Shown: positions 33,639 through 45,787 of the stretch, one piece after another | How the letters are laid out: each line of letters opens with the position of its first letter | How positions within the stretch are numbered: the stretch's first letter is position 1 | Assembly (NCBI GenBank): GCA_911728435.2 | Contig: OU452198.1 | Location: 29,045,902 to 29,109,901 of the forward strand | Reading direction: 5' to 3' | DNA length: 64,000 nt | From: Apoderus coryli | Lineage: Eukaryota; Arthropoda; Insecta; Coleoptera; Attelabidae | Position numbers and translations under genes: made by a program | Notes under the pieces: generated by a model | The model's database searches: none | Told to the model about the DNA's origin: nothing | Seen by the model: the letters and a program-made list of their open reading frames with translations, nothing else

Positions 33639-34339
33639 TCACATATCTTAAACAAAATGATAAAAGTTGTACATATTTGGCAGATTTATTGAACCTCTGT
33701 GAGCAAAATACATAGATATTCTCTGTTCTATTTTGGTGGAAACTGCAGCGTATCTCAGCTGTTAATAAAGATAGAGACTTGTGTATTTTGCAATCCTTTG
33801 CTACTTGTTCGTGAAATTTTGAATGTCACAAACAGGACTCATCTAGCTTCTTTTGTTTCTGAGATGCAGGGTCAATATGTTCAATAGCAGTAGATAATCT
33901 TCTGTTCTTATTTGAATATTTGCTTCACGATGCAGTGGACACTATTCTGTTCTCAGGGTGCGCTAAACACTAGTTGAGTTGTTGGACAATATTTTTTATA
34001 ATGCTGTTTGAGAAAAGCAATGGTATGTTAGTCCATTAGTCGTAGGACTATTGTTCTAACAACTGATTTTATGGCACTTAAGTTTTTAATTGCACGATGA
34101 CCTGAACAATTATCGCCTATTAACAGTTATTTATTTCTTTTTTTCTTGTTCGTCGTTCTATTTTGTAATTTTAATTTTAAAAAATTATTTATCTTCTCTT
34201 ATTATAATTATAAATATTCATTTATTTTCTGTAGACAAGTAATGTGATTGACTTCATAGCAAGACATTTTGGCATAAACAAAAACTGTAATTGTGTCTTG
34301 TTTTTTGTCTTCTGGAATTAGTTTTTTTCTGCAACTTCA
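33639..34339. other. No gene recognised
   Basis: AT-rich unassigned sequence. Confidence 0.45.
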
Positions 34340-34780
34340 ATGTGTGTTTCAGGACTACACAGTATAAGGCCGGTGTTAAAACATACGTTTTTGCATGTCC
34401 CATAAAACGGTTGTCGTTCGGCGGCATGACAAAAACTCACAGATTAAAATGGCTGGTGTCACATTGCGGCATCGCTGTGTGTACCGGAAGCCGTTCTTGC
34501 TTGCTGCACTATGTTACCGCCGGGCGGGATGACGGCGTCGCGCATTACATACAATGACACAGGTAGTCTGCAGAAGACTGAACACTTATGTCGCATGCCT
34601 GATCAGAAATTTTTCGTTGAGCTCGTCAAGGCTCAAACATGGAATGCATGGTTAGGGGGCCTGACAAGGTTTGTAACCCAAATAATGTCAGACAAACAGG
34701 GATGCCATATCAGATCCAGAGTGATGATTCGATGGCTGTACCTAGATGAAGGTTTGTTGGTCTATGAAAACTGAACATCG
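34340..34780. other. GC-richer island of unknown nature
   Basis: Clearly less AT-rich than its surroundings, with CpG-containing pieces such as ACCGCCGGGCGGGATGACGG. A possible acceptor (TGTGTGTTTCAG) precedes it at about 34352, and two overlapping plus-strand open frames of 87-88 codons cross it. Neither protein is recognised, and the minus strand has no better frame. It could be a non-coding or UTR exon, or an old repeat. Confidence 0.35.
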
Positions 34781-35489
34781 GTGGAGTGGTAGTTTTCTAA
34801 TTAAGTTGTAGAATCTGCTATGTAAAATATTAAATATAATTACTGATTAACGTACCGGTTAATTGATTCTGTTGATTTTTCGCCTTTTCTATAAGATAAA
34901 TTGTTCGGTAATTAAGCCTTTGTATATAATGATTAAATACATATTTATCTTAACAAAAACTAACTTTGTATATTTTTTCGAAAACGAATTTTGTTAAGGC
35001 AAATCTGTAAATATTTAATTAGTGGAAAGTTAGGCAGTTACTTTCTTTTGGGTCCTTTCTGAACATCTTTTACAATATATGGCTTGAATTTCTTATCATT
35101 GTTCTAGCTACGATCTACTGTAGTCTAAAACAAATAAATTAGTAAGCATTGATTAAATTTACAGCTTCTCCCACATAATAAAGAAGCTATTATTTTGTGT
35201 GTCTCCTATGGTAGTTTTTGTTTACCTATCTAAGATGTATAGCCTATAGATCAAATCGAAGTTTGGCTAGAAATAATTACGTATTAATAGAATATACAAA
35301 GTTACCGTAAAATTGCCAATCTTACTTTTGTGTAGAATAATTTTATATACGTTTTTTCCATTATTATACTAATTTTTGTATTAATTATTTACAAAATGAC
35401 ACTTAACATAGTTGTCATATTTAATAATTTTCCTTAATTGTTACATGGTTGTCAGATTTAGTTAATGCTAGTATGAAATATGAAATATA
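34781..35489. other. No gene recognised
   Basis: AT-rich unassigned sequence. Confidence 0.45.
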
Positions 35490-35925
35490 TTTAACTGCGC
35501 TAATATTTTTGTAAAAGTAAAATCAAAATAAAGCTTGGCTAAGTCAAGTTTGTGGTTAATTAGGTATTCGGTGTGTAAATAGATTTCGGATTGATCGATT
35601 GATATCGGTATTACGCGAATAATGAGCACGTGGTGGATGATGGTGAAATTTTTCAAATGAAGTGTGGCATCCGCGATTCTCTAATTTTTCTTGATTGTTG
35701 CCAGATTTTGAATGAATTGAATGAAATATAAATAATATGCAATTTTTTCAACAACCAAAATATTTTAGCAAAAATAATAAAAATAAACTTGGTTAAATTA
35801 AGTTTGTATTTAATTCAGCATAAGCACATGTGTTGGCTGTAACGGAATAATTACAATATTGCGCGAATAATGAGTAAGTAGTGGATGATGGTGACGATTT
35901 CAAATAAAGTCTAGCGGCGAAGCAT
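35490..35925. repeat. Diverged direct repeat, two units about 265 bp apart
   Basis: 35490-35665 and 35755-35920 share AAATAAACTTGGTTAA-like, ACGCGAATAATGAG and GTGGATGATGGTGA blocks in the same order. Non-coding. Confidence 0.6.
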
Positions 35926-36542
35926 TGTAAGTTAGTATGTTGTTCAGGCGAGTAGATTTCATAAGAAAAGCACACACATCTTTTTTTAATGACGTTACTT
36001 TAATGAAAAAAATGACGATTTGGAAACTATTTGAGTTGACAATTAGAGTGATTACGAGCTATCACGTTTTATTACTGTTGACATGACGCCAGCCTTCGAT
36101 TTGATGATGTGCGCGCGCAGCTAGTTCACAGGGCCAGTGTTTTAATAATTTTTTATGCGGAAATTCTACAACAAACTCAATATAAATAAATGTTGTCATA
36201 GTTCAAGTAATTGTTAATTAACATTTTTCCTATTTTTTTTGTACTTACGTTTTAACTTCTTGGTGTACAAATAATCACATTTTACTTCATTTTAAATTTG
36301 AAACAGTATTTCTATTTTTGATTCTTCTGGCAACGCTGGATATTTTTAATATTTGCATCTTTTGATTGATTCCCGTAGTTACGTCTTTTTTTTAAATTAA
36401 GTAGAACTTATTATTTCACTATTTTACGTATTATATTGAGCACTAGACAACATGACAACGTAACCTCTGAATTTAAGGTGATTATAGACTGTAATAGGGA
36501 GCAGAATTTCTCTATAATCGCCTGCTCTGGGACTATCGATTG
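35926..36542. other. No gene recognised
   Basis: AT-rich with a GCGCGCGC-like spot at 36111-36119. No supported feature. Confidence 0.45.
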
Positions 36543-36593
36543 GCCGATTGGCGCATAATTATGCGCAAATCGCATAATTATGCGCCAATCGGC
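36543..36593. repeat. Perfect hairpin, 23 bp arms and 5 nt loop
   Basis: GCCGATTGGCGCATAATTAT plus GCG, loop CAAAT, then the exact reverse complement. Each arm contains an internal near-palindrome GCGCATAATTATGCGC. No mismatch over 23 bp. Confidence 0.95.
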
Positions 36594-36959
36594 AACACTG
36601 AGTGAATACTTTTTGGCCGCATGAGAGTGATTTTTCAAGGTCGCGTCCCGTCACGACACGACACGATTTAATATTTTCGGCCCGCAAAAGAGTTGAAGCA
36701 TATAACAAATATGCGGGCACTGCTGTGTATATTTCTGTAAAAGTGTTACAATATTTTGTGTTGAGTGAAATTCTCGTGAAAGAAGTACTTCTATCACGTG
36801 TACTGTGCTGCACGCGAATTTTTTTTATTATTAAAATATTATATAAAGGCGTTACCAATCCCAAAAAAAAAAAAACTGTTGCCCTCGAGGCACGAAGAGC
36901 TCTCCATATTTAAGTGTAAAAGTAATAATCTTATGACCTTTTTGTCATTTATTTAAAAT
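36594..36959. other. No gene recognised
   Basis: Open frames exist on both strands (36602-36913 plus, 36559-36864 minus) but neither has recognisable content. The CGACACGACACG run at 36654-36666 is a short tandem. Confidence 0.4.
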
Positions 36960-38110
36960 TTATATATACTCGTATTTTTGTTGTTTTAGACATCAGCAAA
37001 TTTTTTTTAATTATCGGGTATTGTTCCTTTTTATTCTCTTTGGAGTTTCAGAACTAGTATTTTTTTAATTTTTGAACCCTCTTTTAAAGCCCTTGCCTAC
37101 GCTCAATGTTAATCACCACCTATAAATATCCTGTAGTATTTTCGTACCTAATGTGGTTAAAATCTGTTAAGTGGTTTTTGAGTTATCACGGATACAAATT
37201 TTTTCTGACCCTTTTATAGAATTTTCACGGACGCCTATGGTACATTAATTTTTGTCGTGTATTTTTAACAAATTTTAGGGGTTTAAAAGAGGATTCAAAA
37301 ATTTATAGTTCTTAAACTTATCCGAAATATTGAATAATTTTTCATAGTTGTGATAGAATATAATCTAAAAAATGTTACATAAAAGAATTGGTTCACACAG
37401 GCCTTCGAAAATAGTCTTAAAAAAAGGGTCAAAAACAAAAAAAAATGTTTCTCAAATATACTAGAAAAATTGGCTAATCATATATAGCTTTGATATAAGA
37501 TAACCTAAAAAATGCAGCATAAAATTTTTACTTACATAGGCGTTCGTAAATAGTAGAAAAAAGGGGTGAAATAAAAAAAAATTAAAATGTAAAATTTTTT
37601 ATATTTAACTAGTTGAATTGGTGTTAAAAATACACGACAAAAATTAATGTTCCATAGGCGTCCGTGAAAATTCTATAAAAGGGTCAGAAAAAATTTGTAT
37701 CCGTGATAACACAACGGATTTTAACAACATTTGGTACGAAAATACTACAGGATATTTATAGGTCATGATTAACATTGAGCGTAGGCAAGGGGTTTAAAAG
37801 AGGGTTCAAAAATTTAAAAAATCATTGTTCTTAAACTTATCCGAAATATTGAATAATTTTTCATAGTTGTGATAGAATATAACCTAAAAAAATGTTACAT
37901 CAAAGAATTGGTTCACACAGGCGTTCGAAAAAGGGTCAGAAACGAAAAAAAAATGTTTTTCCAAATATAACAGAAAAATTGGCTACTTATATATTACTTA
38001 TTAATATTATATATATAGCTTTGATATAAGATAACCTACAACATGCAGCATAACAATTTGGTTATATAGGGGTTTGTAAATGGTAGAAAAGGCGGCAAAA
38101 TAAATTGTAT
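36960..38110. repeat. Folded and duplicated dispersed repeat, copy 2
   Basis: 37063-37270 is an inverted copy of 37620-37815 (shared ACACGACAAAAATTAATGT and ATAGGCGTCCGTGAAAATTC). 37270-37600 and 37780-38100 are direct copies of one another (CTTAAACTTATCCGAAATAT and TGATAGAATATAA blocks). The modules are those of 30140-30960. Confidence 0.8.
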
Positions 38111-38699
38111 AATAAAACTAAAAAAAATCATTATTTTGCGTACAAGAACTTGGCATAGAAGATCTGAAATATAAAATATCTACGTATAAATAGTGCCTCC
38201 AAAGAGAAGAAAAAGGCACAAAACCCGATACTTAAAAAAAAAAAATAATATTTTTTAAAGGGGCGCCGATATTTCGATTTTCACCAAGGGCACCGACCTA
38301 ATTCTGGCGAAATATAAACCAAGGTCAAAGTGACGATAACCAGGCTACCTCTAATTTAACGAAAATCACAATCTTCAAATAAAAATTTTTTATCCGTATA
38401 TTTCGAATAAAAAGTAATAAATACTAAAATTAAAATGTATTAAAATAACTAATTAATTAGGATAGATAACTGTACTACCTATAATGGATTCCAGAATATG
38501 AAAAAAAAATAAGGTTATGTATGACCACATCTAGATTATTATTAATTATTAGCAAAGTATAAATATTTGCCTAGTCCGAAACTGAGGTCTACCTTTCAAA
38601 CAGTGCACCGTTCTCCGACTCACAACTCAGTTCGCCATATATACAAGTATATATTCGAAAATTCAACATAAAATTAATTAAATTAATTTTATCAAGTGA
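38111..38699. other. No gene recognised
   Basis: Mostly AT-rich; some less AT-rich sequence at 38255-38350. No coding signal. Confidence 0.4.
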
Positions 38700-38965
38700 C
38701 TAAGTGTCTGCTTTGAAGAGACAGATCACCTATTAAATATCAAAAAAAAGCTTTCACTGGAGGTGATTATAAATTTGGTGCCTTGAAAAGGCAGAAAACC
38801 TGTCGAGTAATAAGAAAAAGTCTTCACTGAAGGTGATTATAATTCTTGACTAAAATCTAGAAGTTCCCACTGAAGGTGATTAAAAACTTGGTGCTTCGAA
38901 GGGGCAGAATACCTATCAAGTAATAAGCAAAAAGTCTTCACTGAAAGTGATTATAATTTATTTTG
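38700..38965. repeat. About 70 bp tandem repeat, 3-4 units
   Basis: The block TCACTGAAGGTGATTATAA recurs (with variants) at about 38754, 38824, 38869 and 38938, associated with (T/C)TTGGTGC, AAAGGCAGAA and AGTAATAAG(A/C)AAAAAGTC. The full period is 70 bp, with one shortened unit of 45 bp. Confidence 0.75.
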
Positions 38966-40750
38966 AAAGAAATAAAAGAACTTATAGATTAAACCAGCCC
39001 TTAGTTGTGGTTATGGTCACTTAACAAAACTCGGCTCCGGTTTCATATCCGCTCTATTATAAAAATCCCATTCGAAATCCAAGAACACATAGAAGACTCG
39101 TGCCCAAAAACTCGTCCAAATAAAAAACTGGTCCAAGAAAAAAAAACCGTGTGAGAGAAAGAAAGAAAAATTAATTACCCACAGTAAAATTAGAGAAACT
39201 TCGAATTTAACACAGTAAATACTTTAAGATTAAATTCCTACCTTGTTACTTTTAGGGTTCTTTTTTTTCTAAAAAAACTGCGTAGTTTTCAATCCACAGC
39301 AATCGAAAATCCCTTTTCATGAGCTAAACCATATACTATAGTTGGATGTGAATTCAACAGTCGTCTTCACAGTTCACCTGTTCACATAGTAGGCTATGAA
39401 ACACAATTTAGCCAGTTAAAAACAGAAAACATAACTCAACAAAAGTATCTTACCAAGTCGAGAGTGTTCTACACAAGATGGCGACGTAAATCCCTCAATA
39501 TGAGGTCGTATCTCAGCTACTACCCACAAATGCTATCAAATCGTACAATCCACGATGCTCAATAACAACCAAAATCCAGCTTCAACACTTTGTGACATAA
39601 ACGTAGTGTATATCCCTTTAACTCAGGTAGATTCGCACCATAATCTAATTTCTCACTCGAAACGAATAAGACGAACCTGCGTAATATCAATCACCACTTA
39701 GAATAACAAGCAGACTTCAATGGTGGGCAACCAATAAATCACAGCAGTGCAACGCTTGCCAGATTGTAAATAATTACTCCTTGAATATTCCCGTCATAAA
39801 TAAGGACGCTGGAAATACTAGAACTACTTTCGAATCATACATTAATATAACCTCAAAAGTCCCATACTAAAGTCTGACTGAAACATTCAAGAACAAACAA
39901 TGCCAAAAGCATTTCCACTGAAAGTCAGTTCGTACAATTTCCCTTATGGTGAAATCTGACAACAACCAACAACATCCAGCTTGGACTCAACGTGCCAGAC
40001 CACATACAATATTATTGAAACGCAAATTCAATTGTACCCGGTCTGCGAGCAATTAGATCGCAGGGTTGCCAGTTGAATACTGATATTGTCACAACATAAG
40101 CTTAATAAAACTCGAATAGAATAACCTGGTGATAGGTATAACTACATAATTTCCCATATAAGCAGCACCAAAATAACACTAGGTAATTGTACTACTCGCT
40201 ATAAAACAGAAAAGTTAAATAATTCAGTACGCAAATTCATCTTAAGAACGATGGCAACACAGGACCATGATCAGCTGAGTCTCCCACAATAAAGAAATAA
40301 TGAATATAAAATTTTATTGAGTTAAATAATATCTATCAATTATTACCAGTTTATATATTAATAATATCACAATCAAAGTATGCAAAATCAGGGAAAAGCA
40401 TAAACAGAGACTATGAAAACAATCATACACTCTCTATACGCAAATGTCAAAATCGGGTAGATACATAACACTAACATAGTGCTACTATTCTGTGTCACAT
40501 CCGAGAATAAAGAAATGGTGCCTAGTAAACCTATGCAACTGTGTGGATTTTAGGAACAAAGTCCAGGGTCTCCATGAAGGTAACCCAGCATAATTATAGT
40601 AGGTATATGCCATACTAAAACCTTAATTCTAACAGAAAGTTTCCACCCGAAGGCACCACCGCCGTCGTGCCCATTTAAAGCAAGAGTGCGTGATTCAGAG
40701 CTTCCCCCAGAGTGCGGATCTCGACATCGGCCACTCAGACACATACGGTC
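38966..40750. other. A/C-rich non-coding stretch
   Basis: The plus strand is A- and C-rich and poor in G and T (for example AACTCGTCCAAATAAAAAAC), unlike the symmetric AT-rich surroundings. No ORF is recognised. Such asymmetry is common in retroelement RNA and transcribed units; here the cause is unknown. It continues to about 41700. Confidence 0.45.
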
Positions 40751-40754
40751 CGAT

Positions 40755-41040
40755 TAATAATAATAATAAAGGTCTTTATTTTTTTTAATTGGGCGAGTTT
40801 AATAAGTTGCGCAGACCGTACTAAGCAGCGGGAACCTCGTTCATATGCCCCCCGGTCGCAAATCCCAAGAAGTATATCACAGAGACAACCCCTACCTGAA
40901 AGTACACATTTCCACACGACAGCACCCTCTTGCCGAACAAATTAACACAAAATAAAGAAAAGAAAACATACCCACCACAAGATAGGATAGAAAAATGAAA
41001 AACGGGGCCACTAGTCTAAAACAAAAACAGAAGCGGGTGT
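40755..41040 (-). mobile_element. LINE 3-prime end fragment (minus strand)
   Basis: At 40757-40786 the minus strand ends AATAAAGACCTTTATTATT plus ATT repeats, the same tail style as the other LINEs here. Upstream on that strand is GC-richer sequence resembling an untranslated region; the 5-prime border is a guess. Confidence 0.5.
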
Positions 41041-41335
41041 TCCTTTAAACGACACTGCCCCCGACCTCCTCGCCGACGATTCAGAGGAGCTCAGGTGAAA
41101 TTGCAGTAGTAGTACCCAGCGTCGCGTCCGGTCTAATAGAATAGAACCACTCCCGGTTCGCTAAATACTACCTCCCGTCAACCACCAAAGAACATTGCCA
41201 TTCATGGCAGCCCTTTAGAATCCGGGAGCACCTGCCACTCAAAAGCCGGAAATTCGAGAGAACGAACAAGGACCAGTGACTACCAACCAAGCAAACCAAT
41301 TAAAAAGGAAAAATGACGACAAACACACAAAATAG

Positions 41336-41408
41336 GTAAGTATAATAACTTCCAGAACAACGCGATACGATGGACTGTATCCTAACGTTACTCCTCTATC
41401 TCTTACAG
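41336..41408 (+). other. Candidate 73 nt spliceosomal intron
   Basis: GTAAGTATAATAAC at the 5-prime end is a consensus donor. The 3-prime end is a pyrimidine-rich CTCCTCTATCTCTTACAG, with a CTAACG branch-like site at 41382-41387. It lies in the A/C-rich plus-strand region. Flanking sequence encodes nothing recognisable; a short frame from the ATG at 41314 across the splice stops after 15 codons. It suggests a transcribed, perhaps non-coding, unit. Confidence 0.5.
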
Positions 41409-41693
41409 GACAGATGAACGCCTGTTTTCAGCCTAGAGATGTTCAAACTATACAGAACAATTCCAGCTATATAGTTCCCACCTATCAGGTACAACAAAAT
41501 CACAGTATGAACCTGACTATTACCCTATTTACGGAATAAGCACCTCCGTGCCGTCAGCCTCAAGAAACACTACCAGAAAACCAACCAATAATCAAAATTC
41601 CAACACAAGAACCATGCAAAAACAAGTAAATACTTTGCTATAGAGATATCAAATCATTAACTAAACCTAACTCAACGTTGTAGACGAATTCCT

Positions 41694-41970
41694 TGTTACA
41701 TAAAGTAACAAGACTTTCAGTTATGTTGGAAATTTGTTTCACACTACCACGCTTTCACCAGACGGACCGTTCCGTTGATCCACAACTCATCAGTGGTGAT
41801 CGGCAGGCAGTATGACCCAAATTTCCAACATTTACGAAGAGCTTATACTAGCACGAGAAATGATTGACAAAGCAAGTTGCGGATGAACGAAACGGCCCGT
41901 CTGGTGAAAGCATGGTAGTGTGAAACAAATTTCCAACACAGCTGAAAGTCTTGTTACTTTATGTAATAAG
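41694..41970. repeat. MITE-like element with about 88 bp inverted arms
   Basis: 41694-41780 and 41883-41970 are inverted copies (TTACATAAAGTAACAAGACT; GGAAATTTGTTTCACACTAC; GCTTTCACCAGACGG) with few differences, around a 100 bp centre. Outer ends read TTACATAAAGTAAC. Non-coding. Confidence 0.85.
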
Positions 41971-42536
41971 CAATAGGATATAATGGAGTTGTTACTGCTT
42001 GTCCGGCCATCGTTTGTGAACTGTGTTTCACCGGGCATATTGCCTACTCACGCTAGATGTCTCCAAAAACATCTCTTTGTCAATTAACGTTATAGGTTTC
42101 TGACAATAAAGCAACATTAGCACCGAAGAAAATAATAGTAAAACCAATCATATGCAGGGCAAGACTCCTTCTTGCCAGTAACGAACAACATGATCAGACA
42201 ACTTGACGTACAGAAAAAGACTAATTACGCAGTATTTCGTCCGTATTGTATACTCCTGCGTACTGACACCCAAATTGCGGCAAGGTTATTTGAGTAAAAA
42301 TAAACAAAATTAGTTAATCGATGTTATTGTGATCGTTTATTTATTTTTAGGCAGCTTCGCCCGATGTCAAGAAAATATAAAGTTCGCCAGAAAGATCATA
42401 ACAAAGATCAGAACGCAAAAGGTATATACACGAGGAGATGCTATATTATATGCAGATAACAAAACAATTATTATTAGGAATTAATGAGCTGTAAGTACTG
42501 TTATTTTAGTTTCTTTGTACGTTTTTGAAACGCTAC
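41971..42536. other. No gene recognised
   Basis: Mixed composition, no coding or structural feature supported. Confidence 0.4.
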
Positions 42537-42985
42537 AGGATATCTAATCAAAATCCTGCCTTCGGCCTGGTCAGGATAAATTAATGTTCTAGTGTGTGTC
42601 ACGTGATCAGGATTTCCCATCTAGATCCTGCCATGAGCCTGGTCAGGATAATCTAGCATAATAGGGCAGGTTTCCTGATTAGGATTAGATCCTGCACTGG
42701 ACCTAGCAGGAAAGCATATTATGACGGGGGACCAGGATCTCCTGACTTGGTCCTGGTCAGAGTAAATAAGCGTACTAGTGCGCGTCACGTGATCCATATA
42801 TCATGATTGGATTCTGCCCTGGATCTGACTAAGAAAAATTAAGTCAGAATATCCTAAGTAGGTTCCGCTCAGGATTTGGACAGGAAAAATAAACCATCAA
42901 TTTCTTATCCGGGCCGAATCAGGTGCAGACATATGATCTGGTCAACCCGAGATAATTCCTAGTCGGGTACAGGATCATGTAAATC
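42537..42985. repeat. Degenerate tandem array (CCTGGTCAGGA motif)
   Basis: About six diverged 50-85 bp units carry AT(C/T)CTGCC...CCTGGTCAGGATAA or variants. Two units include CTAGTG(T/C)G(T/C)GTCACGTGATC, 185 bp apart, each with a CACGTG palindrome. GC content is higher than in the flanks. Confidence 0.65.
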
Positions 42986-43133
42986 GAAGAATAGCCATCC
43001 CGACGAACGGCGACCGTTTTGCAGGACGTGCAAAACCGGATAATATAACACCTGTCATGTCATTGGGAATCTGGTGTAGTATAGCTATGAGAGCTCTGCG
43101 ACACGAAACACAGGAACATAGTATCCCGTTCTA

Positions 43134-43390
43134 GGGATTGTAACCATGCCATCAACATCAAGTTGAAAACATGCAGAGGGCATCATGTGAAGGAGTAACG
43201 TATAGGAATCTTTGTCCATGTCACAACCATATACGAGTGGCGTGCACAAACTCAAATTATATACTAGCGGTGGTCGCAGACTCAATAGCCAAAACGTCTT
43301 GAGTAAAATTCCTATGCCTACGTAACTTTTTCAGATGATGCACTCTGTATGTTTTCAACTTGATGCTGATGGCATGGTTACCATCCACTC
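43134..43390. repeat. Inverted repeat, about 57 bp arms
   Basis: 43134-43190 (ACCATGCCATCAACATCAAG, TTGAAAACATGCAGAG) and 43333-43390 are inverted with a handful of mismatches, separated by 140 bp. A 66-codon minus-strand frame at 43085-43285 crosses the left arm and is not recognised. Confidence 0.75.
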
Positions 43391-45712
43391 CATATGTCGA
43401 GTAGGTTTTGTAGTATCCGCTAAAGCACTTTTTTTAAATATAACAAACTAAAAGACATATAAAGATTTTATAAAACCATGCTAAATTTAAATCTAAATGT
43501 TAAAATATTTGCATTTTTGTAATAAATTTTCCATTTAAAATTTCTTGTTATTTCGTTTCAAACACATTTGTGTTTGTTTATCCGGTGAAACCTGCAGCCA
43601 CTTAATTATAAAAATCCAATTTATTCTGCATAATTTTTTTAAAAGTATCAAGTTTGCACATACCTACCTAACAAACCGCAAAAATTACGCGTTTGTAACT
43701 GATGGTCGTTTGGTGTATAATTTGTCTACCCTATCACAAGCCGTTTACATTTTTCTTTATTTTCTGTACAACAAAATACGAGCTGATATGTAAATCAGAG
43801 CTGGCGAATTATATGTGTACATTTTTGGCTATTATTTTTATGCATGACATTATAATACACAAAGGCACAGCGCGCAGCGTTGAAAAGTTACGTATAAAAG
43901 AGACATCAAACAAAATACTACAGTACAAGCAAAAGATAAATTTATCATATTTATCTCAGAAAACAGGGAATTTATTAAAAAATCGCAAACGCCACTTCGT
44001 GTTGCTTTTATATCCTCCTTTCGTGGCATCATGAATTTTTTAAAATTAAATTTTCAGTACATATCTTGACGTTCTTTAGCGTTCTCTAAATTATTGTAGC
44101 GAATTTTCCTTATAAACTTTCAGAAGAGTCCCAAAAATACGTCCCCCTTATATCACATTTATCAAGGTTATTTATTCTTTTGATTATTTAACTGTCAGAT
44201 TTTCTATGCTGAAATATTCTTGATTCTTATGTTCACAACGCCTAGCATTTTTCTTTGGGTCTGATGCGTACTGGGATTCGGTTACCTCTTTCTGACCCTC
44301 TAGTTATTCTTCATGCTTGTTAATTTGAATATTTTATTGTTAGAACTCACGACATTTGATTTCAATATTTGCCACATACCCTGGTATTTCTATTTCCGTT
44401 TTATGGAATTTTCAGGTTTGATATGCTGATAATATATAGTGTTAATACCAGATTAGGACACATGTTCCCCGATTGTCACTTTTTTATTGTTACTCCTTTG
44501 ATTGTTTTATATTCAAGTGTGATATATTTTTACAGTTTCTATATTTTTAATTTTTTACTGTTTTTTACAAACATAGGAGCATTCATTACTTTTTTATTAA
44601 AACATCATGTATTTCAAATGTTCGACAAATTTTACTACTGTTTTCTATTAAACATATAGACATAAATAGCACTTACAAAGCCAAATTTAGCAGACGTTGG
44701 ATTCATACATACGGACCAATCAGATGGCTCCAAGGACGCAGGACTTAAGTGTTTTATTGTCACACTCGGTATATTGTAATAAAAATATTGCATCCGGTCG
44801 AACTAGCTATTTTATGCTGATTAATAATTATTAAAAAGTTCATCAAAGTTTATACAAGTTCATGACTTTAGCATTGGTATTGTACCTAATAGACAAATTG
44901 CAAAGTCAACAAAAACGGTCCGACCGACGCTAAGAATAGACAATTGCATTGGTGGATATTCGAGAGGGTGGAGATAATCAAAGGCTATAAATTTTTACGC
45001 AACAGGAAAAAAAGGGGTCTTCTCTCCAAACTTCTGTGAAGTAAACTTAGGGTCCTAGGAGCGCTAATTCCCCCCGTTGAGTGTAGTGTCTTAAGATTTA
45101 TAGTTTATTTAACGCGAATTAATATTATTAGTAGCTATATGTAAGTACGAACTTTTGATTATTATAATTGTTGATTTTTAAACTTGTTCTTTTTTTATTA
45201 AATTGATTTTTGTACATTTTTTACATAATTAAATAAATAATAGTTAGTAATATTCATCTAACTTTCCTTTTATTTTTAATATAGTTTCCTTCAATTTAAT
45301 CAAATAACTATTAACTGAGAGACGCCGCTCAAATACAGACCGTCACTCGTTTACGAGGGAGAATCAATAAAATCCTCTTTCGTGAGCGTGATATAAGTCG
45401 GCGATTCTCGAGTAGCTAAACAAGCCAAGCGAGTCAATTAATAAAACTCAAACCCTTCTTTAAACTCTATATAAAGATTTAACTCAGTAGAGCACGCTTA
45501 CCTGAATCTTCAAATACTAAAAGATATAAGGGAGGCTCTACCCTTAATTTCTAACTCTCCAATTGGGACTAGGTGAAGGCACCGTTCCTATAAAATCCAT
45601 ATTTTTACAATAATCTCTTATTTATTTAGGTGTGAATAAACGTTGTTAATGAAAATTCTTGATGAATATATTTGGTCACTATTCCTATGATCCTTCTATT
45701 TCGATATCACCA
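43391..45712. other. No gene recognised
   Basis: AT-rich to about 44950, then less AT-rich (45050-45600) with pieces that could be an old LTR or UTR. No coding sequence is supported; ORFs at 43545-44659 are of low complexity. Confidence 0.4.
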
Positions 45713-45740
45713 CTGATAATGGGGATGTCCATTCCCGAAA
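45713..45740 (+). ncRNA. Hammerhead-ribozyme-like motif (degenerate)
   Basis: CTGATAA (canonical G changed to A), extra T, a GGGGAT...ATTCCC 6 bp stem (one G-U), then GAAATATGTATG. Probably the end of a Penelope remnant cut by the BEL insertion at 45788. Confidence 0.4.
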
Positions 45741-45787
45741 TATGTATGGAACGTTATTGATTTAGTTCTTAGAAGATTATATTGTGG

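Noticed and set aside
36411..36913. Overlapping open frames on both strands
   Set aside because: Frames on opposite strands overlap, no motif is recognisable and one crosses the perfect hairpin.
43545..44659. Several open frames of 82-110 codons
   Set aside because: Phe/Ile/Tyr-rich translations expected from AT-rich non-coding DNA; no motif.
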